A program made the position numbers and the translations under genes. From contig NZ_AUCB01000008.1 of NCBI RefSeq assembly GCF_000429545.1, positions 111,861 to 175,860 of the forward strand: 64,000 bases of DNA. The letters run 5' to 3'. Source of the stretch: Arenibacter certesii DSM 19833. Lineage in GTDB: Bacteria; Bacteroidota; Bacteroidia; Flavobacteriales; Flavobacteriaceae. Position 1 is the first letter of the stretch. The number at the start of each line of letters is the position of its first letter. Shown here piece by piece: positions 46,403 to 57,100 of this stretch. The notes beneath the pieces are model-generated. The model made no database searches, was not told where the DNA came from, and worked only from the letters and a program-made list of their open reading frames with translations.

Positions 46403-47074
46403 GATAGGAGCTATTTTTTTAAATTAAAATGATAGTGATTGATACTCTGAATTTAACCTAGGAGAACTATATATTTTGCCTATGTAAGGTATTTGGGATA
46501 TACTCCTCACCCTTTTTAAAACAAAATAATCGATTAGGTAAAAGACTCAAAATATTGGAGTCCCATGTATTTATTGTGCAATGCACATAGACTTTAAGCC
46601 TTAAATTTAATGATAGTTTCAATAGCATAACCCTATACCTATTTGCGTATAGTTAAAACAAAGATATATGAAAATTTAATGCGATTATTATAAATAAACA
46701 GGTGGTCACATTATAATTTATCATATGATTTTCACTAAACATGAATGTACAATTCTCTTGATTTTTAGACGCATAAAGCTGCAGTTATTTGCGGGTATAA
46801 AAACATTTTATATGCTAACTGAAAGTTAATCAAATAAATCAAGAAATAGTTTTTAAGGGCTTTTTCACAGCCTTGTACATTAAAAAAAGACATCGTTTTA
46901 TGCCTCTTAAATTTGAAGTTAGAAGATCCCCTGATACATTAAAAGTCTTCAATTCCGTAATATTTAAATTTGGTAAGAATGCTAATCAAAAACAAGGGTA
47001 GTAAACAAATCAAAACCAATTCTTCTGGTCATAGAAAAATAAAAGGTGCCAACTTCACAGGAAATGGAAAATTA
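46403..47074. other. Intergenic region, no gene seen
   Basis: About 670 bp of AT-rich sequence between the ATP-grasp gene and the end of the first giant gene. A short imperfect hairpin (AAGGGCT...AGCCTT, near 46855-46875) has no T run. No gene-like frame. Confidence 0.4.
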
Positions 47075-50000
47075 TCATCTTTTCACTACCAATTTATAGT
47101 TGAAAACCGTGGTAGTACCGTTAATTAAATTGACCAAATAAACCCCATTATCGAGATCTTGCACACTAAACTGATAGAAGAATTCATCAATTTTAATGTC
47201 AGATGCTATAAATTCTTGAACTATCCGTCCACCTATGTCATGAATTACTATAGATTCTAACCTTATCAACGGATCTAATATCTCTACATTGGATACCGTA
47301 GAGGAAGGATTAGGGAAAAACCTTATTCTTTGAGTCTCATCCATTTTCATTTGCTCCTGTAAAGAGAAATCTTCAAAAGTACGACTGGGAGAGCTTCCCT
47401 TTGCTGCAATTTGAGATACGATAGAAAACTGAAGGGACATGGTGGTTCCAGTAGTACCACTTTTATTGGAACCTGAATAAGGAGTGGCGTTCACTGTATA
47501 ATTGCCAACTGGAAATAATTTACCAAAATAGTCCCCTGCATTATCACCGAATAGCGCATAAGGTGCCACTCCTTCGGTCTGAGTAAAGTTTACTGGCCCG
47601 GTAATAGATAAAAATACACTGCCTACTGTGGCTGGGTTGGTATTGGCCCTTATATTGAGTCCTTTTCCCTGCGTTGTGGTCACATTGATCTGCTGTCCGT
47701 TAGTCAGATTAAACATATCTACGTCCAAATCCGCGTTTACCAAGGTGAGACTTGTAACCCCATTTTGGGAAACAGCACCTACGTTTATGGCCACCGTTTT
47801 AGTATTTTGAAGACCCCCAGAATCCGTCACGGTCAATACCGCGTTATAACTCCCTCCCGTGGTATAGGTATGGGAGGGGTTGGCGGTAGACACTAGAACG
47901 GTACCATCACCAAAATTCCATGAGTAACTAGTGACCCCATTGTCATCCGTAGAATTACTACCTGTAAAGTTTACGGTCAACGGAGCGTTTCCACTTAAGG
48001 GTGTTGCACTAGCTACCGCTACGGGAGGTTGGTTTCCCCCTCCCTGGCCAATAATTGAGAATGAAATGGAAAGTGTACCTAAATTGTTACCACTACCACC
48101 AGAACCGCTATAGGCTGTTGCGCTTATGGTGTAGTTTCCTAAAGGAAATAATTTGCCAAAATAATCCCCTGCATTATCACCGAATAGCGCATAAGGTGCC
48201 ACTCCTTCGGTCTGAGCAAAGTTTACTGGCCCGGTAATAGATAAAAATACACTGCCTACTGTGGCTGGGTTGGTATTGGCCCTTATATTGAGTCCTTTTC
48301 CTTGCGTTGTAGCCACATTGATCTGCTGTCCGTTAGTCAGATTAAACATATCTACGTCCATATCCGCGTTTACCATGGTAAGGCTCACTACGCCCGTTGC
48401 TGAACTTCCTTTATTACCCTGTAATACTACTTGAAGTTGGTTTGCCGAACCATGGTTTATAGTAAGCGTTGCATTTCTATTTGACAATGTCCCCGTATAC
48501 GCTATGGCTATATTATGGGAGTTATTTGGTTTCAACAATCCGTTTACGATGCCTCCGGATACAATGGAAAATTCGTTGGCATTGGGACCAGAGAGCTGCA
48601 TAGATTTTACTATTATCCCTACATTCCCCCCTGAAGTTGTCAGTGATATGCTCGCATTGGTACCATGCTGGACCACAACGGAGCTCGGTGCCGATAAGAT
48701 ACTTGCAACACTAGGATTTCCTATAGGTGTATCCGAACCGTAGACTTCCATATTCTTTTGGTTACCTCCTCCAAGATTGTTAGATCCACCTACAACATAT
48801 ATACCGGAACCAGAGACTATAGCCTGAGTGCCATGACGTTCATAATTAAGGTTTCCCAATCGCGTCCAATTTCCTGTGGTGGGGTTATATTCTTCCGTAA
48901 TCTTGACTGCATCGGTCGTGAGCACTCCATAGACCTGTTCGTCCTGTACTTCTCCGCCTACTACCATCAGTTTACCGTTGAAAACTGCCACGGCTGCCGC
49001 CGCCCTTGGTGTGGGTATATTTTGGCCAGATGGTAGCGTACTCCAACTAGAAGTGGCAAAATTATACACGTCCACCTGAGGTATTAATGGCTTAAAGGTG
49101 CCGCCAGTTCCTCCAGATAATCGGCCTCCCACCGCATATAGCTTGTTCCCAATTACCGCAGCATGAAAATGATCACGTGCACGGGGCGCATTTGCTAACG
49201 GGGTCCAGATTCCCGTAGCAGGGTCATATACATCAAACCAGGGAACATAGCCCCCATTATGTCCTATTGTGTTCCCACCCACAATGTAAAACTTGTCGTT
49301 ATACACCACCAGTCCAGAAGACCCTCGCCTTCTAGCAATGGGGATTTCAGGGCCCTGTATCCACTTTTTTGCTGCGGGATCAAAGGCCCAAATGAAGTCC
49401 GCCGGGTCCTCATTCGGGAAAATATTGGTCTTAAAGGCTCCTATCACCCATATTAGACCCTGGTACTCAGTGGCTTGATAATGATTAAACTCTACTGGAG
49501 CAGAATTGAAAAGTGTCGTCCAACTATTACTAGAATAGTCGTAAATATCCAAAGTTTTAGCATTTTCCCTGCCCCCCATTAAATAGAACTTATTTCCCGC
49601 CTGTACAAAAGAACACTCATGCCGGGCCGTATAGTTCTCGTTCTCATTTTTGTCTATCCAAGATAACGCACTGTTCGTAATGGTCCATTTAAACATTCTA
49701 TTATCAGGGCTGGAACCTGGCTTAGAAGCAGTAACAATTACAGAATGTACTCCATTCCCATTTGGGCCACCATTAACTGCCGATGCATTAATAGTTCCAT
49801 AGATCAATCCATTAGTAGGTTCTATTTCAAGACCAGAAGGTTGACCAGAAATACTAAAAGAAAAATTAGCATTCGGATCTCCACCTGTAGCAGAAGTTCC
49901 CAAGCTAATTTGATTATTGGTTACGGTGGTCTGATCTGCTATAGGAATTATATAAATAGGGAGAAATTGCGAATTAGAACCTAAAATTTCAATAGCTGCT

Positions 50001-53000
50001 ATTTTGGGTTGGTCTACGCCCCCAACATTACTTAATGCAGAGAAGTTTATATTTAAAATTCCATCTGTCAGTGTTACCGGGAAGGACTTGGTTACCACGG
50101 TTTCAGCGCCTACATTGGCATATATATCATAGTTATCCATTACCAATACTCCTTCCATATTTACATCAAAGATTCTTTTCCCAATAGCATTCCAATAAAT
50201 CTCCGCAAAATGCAGAACTACAGTATACTTACCATTAGCAAGTGGGATATTATATGAAAATGTTTTAGTTGAGGAAGATCGTTCTGTTTGATACATAACT
50301 GGAACTAGAGCAGCAGAATTCGTATAAGACTGTCCTCCCACAAAGTATTGATCTGATAAAAACAACTTACCGTTTGAATTGATTTGCGCTCCTCCCCCAT
50401 TGATTCTTAAAGCAAAATTTTCCTGTCCGGCATCTACTCTCAAAAAATCCCATGTACCTTCCAGCTCCACATTATTGGCATTAGAAGTGCCAATAAGGCC
50501 CACAGCAAGATCTTTACCCGCCTGTTGTATGGCCGTCAATACTGATCCTTGGGCAGTAATGGTCCCAAAAGGTTTTCTAGCACCACCATCAAAGGAATAT
50601 TCCAATGCGATCTGTCCGTTGGAAGGGTTGACTACGAAATATAAGGTCGCTCCGCTATTGGGCCTTGCATTAGGGGCCACTGCGAGGTTTATTGGTGCCT
50701 TTGGAAGGTTGTTGATCTCTTGTTGTACTGTAAGCCCAGCCTTGGTAATCACAAATTTAATGTAGTTTGCTTGGGTGCCGTCGCCAATAAAAATTCCTAG
50801 CTCTCCGTTGGGTGATAAGGCGTTTCCGTAAAGCTGCAATGGTGCTTTAAAATTCATCAAGCTCCCAGATACCGTAAAGGTCCCCGTCCCTTGATCTACC
50901 TGAACCCCATATTGAAATCCCTTTTTCTGGCTATTGGTATTCCCTAAAGCAGTGCCCGAGGTCATCTGCATAGTCATAGCACCAATTGCGCCCCCAAGAA
51001 TATCGTTAGGGTTTGGACCGTTATTCCTATCATCAAGCCAATTAAGCCAATTGGGGTTTGCCTCCCCATTGTTCATTAATCCGGTTAACCCTAGACCTAG
51101 ATAGCCCCCCAGGGATGTATCCGAGAAAAGCTCGTTGTTGATTGGCAATAAGAAAGCGTCGCTACCCCCTAAGGAGGGATTTCCTAATTGGAAAGGGTCA
51201 TTGGCGTCTAGGATTCCATCATTATCATCGTCCGTGTCATTCAGATCGGAAACCAGAATTCCTCCGGCCACTTTGTCAAAATCATTTGGTTGGGAACCCC
51301 CATTACAGGCATCGGTCCCATTATCTTCCTCATCTTGATTGCTATAGCCATCGCTATCGTAATCTGCGTTGGAATTATAACCAGGATTTCCAGGCTTTAG
51401 GCAAGCTATAAAGTCTTGTGGCTCTAATACCACTATTGCAGAATTGAATGTTGCAAGCCATATGGTACCCGGAAACTTGTCTAAATCACTATTACAGGTA
51501 ACTCCTAAAACATTTCCCCCTAATCCTGAGGCAAAAGAAGAAGTTAAGGTTTGTAAACTTCCGTCAGGCTTCAATTGTACCCTTCTCAGTACGCCTCCAT
51601 TTTTACCCGCTATTAAATTGCCTTTCATGGCATTGTTAAAATTGGAAGCAGTGTACTCATCTATTCCGTTAGTATTGGTTGCCCATATAGTTACCAATGC
51701 GTCTACCGGGCCGTCCGGGTTGGCAATACCGGGTCCCCTCCAATCACCTTCCGCTATATTTGCACTGCCCACAGGTACCGGAGGCCAGTTTGCAGGTAAT
51801 GCGACATTTGGATTACTGGTGTATCCTGGACCTGGATTACTAGGATCATACTTTAGCGTACGAAACACAGCACCTGCAGTACCGTTCAACGATGGGTTGG
51901 TATAAAGTCCCGCCCCTAATGGATTAGCCCTTGTAGGATTGGGATGTCCACCATAAAAGCCTCCAAAACTATAATTTTGTATATTGGTAGTCACCAGGCT
52001 CAGATGGTCCTCATTGTTTACCATTTCACCACCAGACGCAGTGCTGCTCCCTGGCTCCAAAGGATCATAATTATTATTTACTGCGCCGGACATTCCCTCA
52101 TTCATAGGAAAACCGCCCCAGCCACCGTTGGCACCATTATCCGTTACATATACCGCACCCCCATTGGTCACAACAAGGTCATAGGCATTACGGTAACCTG
52201 GGGAAAATATCTGCACTGGCCCTCCGGGAATTACCATTGCCTGATTAAGTCCATCATTGCCTCCCCATGGGTCGTTCACATCCACCCCATTATAACCTCC
52301 TATACCAGGATCGGTTATCCCATTGGCATTAGCCCGGGTAGGGTCGTCAAGTGTAGGGATATCATAAATATAATTTCTGCCATTATCGCTCAATATTGGC
52401 AAGGTATTTATCATACTAAGGTTTATAGATAGAATAGCGGCCGATAGGGCATACTCCGCCGTATAAGCAAAACCGGCCGATGGAGCACCTGCGTTAGTGT
52501 GCCCTCCTTGCGCTACTAATAAGTACTCCTTGCCGTTAACCGTTACCAATTCCAGGCCATTAGTGGCATGGTTCTCTTCCGAGCGCGGTAGACCACGGAC
52601 TAAGTCTACTACTGTCCAAGAAGTCCCGCTCCAGCTAAAACGGGTAATAACCCCGGAGTTTGTGTCCAAACCAATATCGCCATTACCTCCCCCGGTGCCG
52701 CCACCAATGCGGTAGTCGCTTGAAGACACATAAATTACGGGATGGGTCGCCGTACCCCCAACCGTTAGACCAACAGTCTCACGTAAATTACTGGAAAATA
52801 TAGTACCATTATCATTATGGTTCGTTATATCCTGAATACCATTCAGCACCTCAGTATTCAGTACTACGTAGTTACCAGGTCCATTTCTTTGAATTGTATA
52901 AATTTTGATTAGTCCTTGATATTCGGCAACATAAAGTCTTCCATCAGGACCGAACATTAACGAAGTGCCGTTAAGAACAGATCCTTTCCCATTAAAATTT

Positions 53001-53113
53001 AAAGTACTTTGTTGAAAATTGACTTGAGCTCGTATCTCTGGTATATGAAAGGCTGCCAAAAATATAAGAATGAAAAATAATCGAAATCTAATAAAAAAGT
53101 AGAGATTCACCAT
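47075..53113 (-). CDS. Giant T9SS-secreted protein: propeller, malectin, Kelch, PKD
   Basis: 2012 residues with signal peptide (cleavage near IRAQ, about 30). Domain order from motif reading, positions approximate: sugar-dehydrogenase/NHL-like beta-propeller 30-570; calcium-binding aspartate-rich repeats near 585-645 (DYDSDGYSNQDEEDNGTD, DTDDDNDGILD); lectin-like beta-sandwich 745-900; malectin 905-1046; putative Ig (He_PIG) 1060-1140; Kelch repeats 1145-1455; choice-of-anchor-like Ig 1465-1565; a repeat of about 110 residues at 1574-1684 and 1786-1898 around a PKD domain (1694-1778); T9SS sorting domain 1925-2012 (FFPNPSS, YKLVVKR). Secreted to the surface or medium. No hydrolase motif seen; glycan binding is inferred. 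Confidence 0.88.
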   Translation of the reverse strand: MVNLYFFIRFRLFFILIFLAAFHIPEIRAQVNFQQSTLNFNGKGSVLNGTSLMFGPDGRLYVAEYQGLIKIYTIQRNGPGNYVVLNTEVLNGIQDITNHNDNGTIFSSNLRETVGLTVGGTATHPVIYVSSSDYRIGGGTGGGNGDIGLDTNSGVITRFSWSGTSWTVVDLVRGLPRSEENHATNGLELVTVNGKEYLLVAQGGHTNAGAPSAGFAYTAEYALSAAILSINLSMINTLPILSDNGRNYIYDIPTLDDPTRANANGITDPGIGGYNGVDVNDPWGGNDGLNQAMVIPGGPVQIFSPGYRNAYDLVVTNGGAVYVTDNGANGGWGGFPMNEGMSGAVNNNYDPLEPGSSTASGGEMVNNEDHLSLVTTNIQNYSFGGFYGGHPNPTRANPLGAGLYTNPSLNGTAGAVFRTLKYDPSNPGPGYTSNPNVALPANWPPVPVGSANIAEGDWRGPGIANPDGPVDALVTIWATNTNGIDEYTASNFNNAMKGNLIAGKNGGVLRRVQLKPDGSLQTLTSSFASGLGGNVLGVTCNSDLDKFPGTIWLATFNSAIVVLEPQDFIACLKPGNPGYNSNADYDSDGYSNQDEEDNGTDACNGGSQPNDFDKVAGGILVSDLNDTDDDNDGILDANDPFQLGNPSLGGSDAFLLPINNELFSDTSLGGYLGLGLTGLMNNGEANPNWLNWLDDRNNGPNPNDILGGAIGAMTMQMTSGTALGNTNSQKKGFQYGVQVDQGTGTFTVSGSLMNFKAPLQLYGNALSPNGELGIFIGDGTQANYIKFVITKAGLTVQQEINNLPKAPINLAVAPNARPNSGATLYFVVNPSNGQIALEYSFDGGARKPFGTITAQGSVLTAIQQAGKDLAVGLIGTSNANNVELEGTWDFLRVDAGQENFALRINGGGAQINSNGKLFLSDQYFVGGQSYTNSAALVPVMYQTERSSSTKTFSYNIPLANGKYTVVLHFAEIYWNAIGKRIFDVNMEGVLVMDNYDIYANVGAETVVTKSFPVTLTDGILNINFSALSNVGGVDQPKIAAIEILGSNSQFLPIYIIPIADQTTVTNNQISLGTSATGGDPNANFSFSISGQPSGLEIEPTNGLIYGTINASAVNGGPNGNGVHSVIVTASKPGSSPDNRMFKWTITNSALSWIDKNENENYTARHECSFVQAGNKFYLMGGRENAKTLDIYDYSSNSWTTLFNSAPVEFNHYQATEYQGLIWVIGAFKTNIFPNEDPADFIWAFDPAAKKWIQGPEIPIARRRGSSGLVVYNDKFYIVGGNTIGHNGGYVPWFDVYDPATGIWTPLANAPRARDHFHAAVIGNKLYAVGGRLSGGTGGTFKPLIPQVDVYNFATSSWSTLPSGQNIPTPRAAAAVAVFNGKLMVVGGEVQDEQVYGVLTTDAVKITEEYNPTTGNWTRLGNLNYERHGTQAIVSGSGIYVVGGSNNLGGGNQKNMEVYGSDTPIGNPSVASILSAPSSVVVQHGTNASISLTTSGGNVGIIVKSMQLSGPNANEFSIVSGGIVNGLLKPNNSHNIAIAYTGTLSNRNATLTINHGSANQLQVVLQGNKGSSATGVVSLTMVNADMDVDMFNLTNGQQINVATTQGKGLNIRANTNPATVGSVFLSITGPVNFAQTEGVAPYALFGDNAGDYFGKLFPLGNYTISATAYSGSGGSGNNLGTLSISFSIIGQGGGNQPPVAVASATPLSGNAPLTVNFTGSNSTDDNGVTSYSWNFGDGTVLVSTANPSHTYTTGGSYNAVLTVTDSGGLQNTKTVAINVGAVSQNGVTSLTLVNADLDVDMFNLTNGQQINVTTTQGKGLNIRANTNPATVGSVFLSITGPVNFTQTEGVAPYALFGDNAGDYFGKLFPVGNYTVNATPYSGSNKSGTTGTTMSLQFSIVSQIAAKGSSPSRTFEDFSLQEQMKMDETQRIRFFPNPSSTVSNVEILDPLIRLESIVIHDIGGRIVQEFIASDIKIDEFFYQFSVQDLDNGVYLVNLINGTTTVFNYKLVVKR
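47511..47747. repeat. Direct repeat copy A of a 237-bp module
   Basis: Within the giant gene. The segment is repeated at 48144-48380, offset exactly 633 bp (in frame, 211 codons), with about ten base differences over 237 bp. Encodes the VDMFNLTNGQQINV module. Confidence 0.9.
48144..48380. repeat. Direct repeat copy B of a 237-bp module
   Basis: Near-identical to 47511-47747; a PKD domain lies between the two copies. Differences are few, which suggests recent duplication or gene conversion. Confidence 0.9.
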
Positions 53114-54107
53114 AACTTATGTTCGATTTAACCCTAATGAAAAAATGAGGAGAGTGTAATCCTGGAGGAATACTATTAAAGTTAAGAAGAAATAAAAATC
53201 AATTTTCAAATAGAATTGTAAATCAGGTAAGTTGATTCAATTAGACGATTAAATGCTGAAATTGTTCTTTTTAAAACCTATACGACCAACACTCAAATTC
53301 CTGCACAAATTGACCTAAGCGTACAATTACAACCAAGTAGGTTATAAAACTAATTTGGCGGAAAGTGGATAAAAACAATATTTTAACTACTTCCTTTTTT
53401 ATAATAAAAAACCAAAAATTATTTACTACATATTTTAAATGGATTATAGCATCTTAGGCCTATTTTAAAGTAGTAAAATTCCCTTTAAATCTAGAAGTAT
53501 ATTACATTTTTATAAGGTGATAAATGTTGTTATCTATCCTAATACTACATCATCTACACGGATGTAATTTTAGACTACATCCTTAGACATTTCATAAAAA
53601 TAATCAGCTATAATTTTGGATCTATTCTTTTTTTATTCGTTTTAAAAGAGAACAGTTGAATTGTTTATTTGTGATTGGTACTGCAGTTGGTAATGGAGGA
53701 ATAAATAGAATAAACCATATTAAGATAACAAATATATGTACATCCTAATTTCTTAAAACAAACACTAGCGCCGTTCTAAAACTCAATTGACCAAAGGCCT
53801 ATGTCTTAATTGTGCAATACGCTTACTATAATCTATAAATTTTAATGCAATTAGAAGCAGCTATTTCAGCTTATTTAGAATGGGATTAGAAACCAAAAAA
53901 ACTGGATTTGTGTTACAAACCAATTATTCCCTCTAAAGCAGGAATAAAATAATTGGTTTTCAGTCTTATCATAGGCTATCATTGAAAAAACATGTATACA
54001 AGTACGGGTACAGAACAAAACCTTCAGCTCTTGATTTTCCTATTGTTTTAGGAAAGTGACCAAAAAGTATCTTTATATTTTTTTAAAATTAACAGTACAC
54101 GTATTCC
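53114..54107. other. Long AT-rich intergenic region between two giant genes
   Basis: 994 bp. The right part carries a 12-bp inverted repeat (AAACCAATTATT at 53917-53928 with AATAATTGGTTT at 53948-53959) around a 19-nt loop, a possible terminator for the upstream minus-strand giant gene or a plus-strand transcript; T runs are short. The promoter of the 53113 gene must lie near 53120-53200. No small gene was found. Confidence 0.4.
53917..53963. terminator. Possible hairpin terminator
   Basis: 12-bp perfect stem with 19-nt loop followed by TTTT on the plus strand and TTTG on the minus strand; it lies about 150 bp beyond the stop of the second giant gene. Confidence 0.35.
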
Positions 54108-57100
54108 CTACCTATTGATTATTAATTTATGTCTAGAACTAATACCATTGTTGGTAGTAATATTAATAATATACAATCCGCTTTCAATATGCGAAACGTC
54201 ATAACTACTTACCCCGCCTAACGATTTAGATTCCAACGCTTTGACCCTTCCTATCAGGCGACCACCTATATCGTGGAGACTGAAAGCTATTATTTCCAAT
54301 GAACTGTCCCATAATGTTACAACCACGATTGAATTTGCAGGATTAGGTGCAATGCTTACAATATGCATCGATTTTGAGACATCTTCACTATTTTCAATTT
54401 GAATATTAGAGGAAACCGTGGAAATTGCGTCAGCTCCTTTTGATGCGACTCCCTGTGGACCATTAGTACCACTATCACCCAATACCTCGATAGCATTGAT
54501 GATAGGGTGTTTAACACCTCCATTCCCCGCAAGGGAGGAGAAATCAAGATCTAGGATCCCGCCCGTTACAGTTACCGTGTAGGACTTCACCAATTTGGTC
54601 TGCGCCCCTGCTTCGGCGTACACATCTAGGTTATCCTCTACCAATTGGCCTTCCATGCTAATATCGAACACACGACTGCCAACCCCTCCTGCACCTCCGC
54701 CAGTGGCTCCGAACCAATTCTCAGCAAAATGAAGTAGTACCGTGTACTGGCCATTGGGTACAGGAAGGTTATATCCCATGACCATACTGGAACTGTAGCG
54801 TAGGGTACGGTAAGGTTGGGAGAGTCCCGTTTGAGGACGATCCAATGAAGTACCTACATCAAAGTACTGGTCCGCTTCAAAAACATTCCCGTTATAGGTA
54901 GTCTGTGGTCCACCCGCATTGATCCTAAGGGCAAAGCTGTTGGTAGTTGGTGGAAGCACTGTTAGCCCAACCTCGTCAAAGGACGTATCGTTCTCATCAT
55001 CTGTGACCGTCAACCTAAACACATAGCTGCCCTCCACCAGACTACCGGCGGTCAAGGAAGCTGTTGCAGTCCCGCTCAACACAGCAGTGGGACCGCTAAT
55101 CTTGGTCCAAAAATAACTTACGGTACCTCCATCAGGGTCACTGCCCGTTCCAATAAAGGTGGTACTATTTGTGGGCAAGGTTATTGTCTTGTCGGCACCA
55201 GCATTGGCAATGGGCGCAGCGCCACCAGCGGGCTGGACCACAAGTGAAACGTCATCCGTACCTGTTTCGTTCTGATCGTCCGTGACCGTAAGCCTGAAAA
55301 CATAGTTCCCTGCTACCAATCCACCCACAGTAAGATCTGGCGTATTCGCACCGCTCAAACTCGCCGTATTGGGACCACTGACCTGGGACCATTGGTACGT
55401 ACTTATCGCACCACCATCGGGATCGGTTCCCGTTCCAGTAAAGGTGGTACTATTTGTAGGCAAGGTTATCGTCTTGTTGGCTCCCGCATTCGCAATGGGC
55501 GCAGCGCCACCAGCGGGCTGGACCACAAGTGAAAAGTCATCCGTACCTGTTTCGTTCTGATCGTCCGTGACCGTAAGCCTGAAAACATAGTTCCCTGCTA
55601 CCAATCCACCCACACTAAGATCTGGCGTATTCGCACCGCTCAAACTCGCCGTATTAGGACCACTGACCTGGGTCCATTGGTACGTACTTATCGCACCACC
55701 ATCGGGATCGGTTCCCGTTCCGTTAAAAATCGTACTATTTGTAGGCAAGGTTATCGTCTTGTCGGCTCCCGCATTCGCAATGGGCGGACTACTGGAACTA
55801 CCGCTACCCAATACCTCGATACCGGATATCTTCGGATTTTCGATAACTTTTGAAAATTGAATTGTCGCAAATCCATCTGTTATAACCACCTTATTAAAAG
55901 TCTTTAGTAGGATGGTGGCAGGTGAAACCTCGGATAGGATGTCGAAATCAACAAGGACTGGATTTCCTTCTATACTTACATTGAATACTCGGGATCCAGG
56001 ACCTCCAGGCTTACTACCTACACCAAAATAAAGTTCAGCAAAATGCAATTTAATATCATATTCTCCAGATTGGGGAACTGGTATTTCATAGGTAAAGGCA
56101 CCATAGCGTTCCGTTTGGTAAAGCTCATCATCCTGGGTGCCACCAATGGCAACCGAAGCACTATATAAACTTCCCCCAGAAGCATATTGATCTGCAGCAA
56201 AATTATCCGTCCCTAGTGTTACCTGTGGTCCACCGGCATTAATTCTTAGGGCAAAGCCGCTTGAAGGTTGTGGAAGCACTGTTAACCCCACCTCGTCAAA
56301 GGAGGTGTCGTTCTCATCATCTGTAACTGTTAACCTAAATACATAGCTCCCCTCTACCAGATTATTGGCGGTCAAGGAAGCAGTTGTAGTCCCGCTCAAC
56401 GCCGCAGTGGGACCGCTTACCTTGGTCCATAAAAAGTTTACGGCACCTCCATCAGGATCACTTCCGGTTCCGTTCAATATAATGTTATTGGTTGGTAATG
56501 TTATGGACTGGTCCGTACCAGCACTAACCAAAGGTGCAGAACTTCCACTGGTCTGCACCATAAGCTTAACGTCATCTGTACCTGTTTCGTTCTCATCGTC
56601 GGTAACTGTGAGTCTAAATACATAGGTCCCTGCAATCAATCCTGTTACGGTAAGGTTCGTGGTATTCTCCCCGCTTAAACTTGCCATATTGGGACCACTC
56701 TGTTGTGTCCATTCGTAGGAGACAATTACCCCGCCATCGGGATCCGTTCCCGTTCCATTAAAGGTTGCACTAGTAGTACCTGGCAAGGTTATGATCTTGT
56801 CGTTACCGGCATTTGCCAGCGGATTCTGACTTCCGCTGGTTATGGTAGTATTTTCATAAATACGTGGCTGCTTATGGACAGTCCATCCATTGGAGATCAC
56901 ATCTAGATCCCCGTCATTATCTATATCGGTAACCATAGCCCCATCATGATGTTCCAAGTTCAATGCTCCGTCATCAAGAATATGTGTTATCCAGGCTCCG
57001 GTACTGCATAGATCATTTTCAAAAGCGATCAAACGTCTACTACCTAACCACTCCCCCACCACAATATCTATATCCTGATCAAAATCGATATCGATCGCAA

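Noticed and set aside
50379..50765. 128-residue frame opposite the first giant gene
   Set aside because: Antisense shadow of a well-supported coding frame; no start context or recognisable sequence. The many other frames opposite the giant genes are rejected for the same reason.
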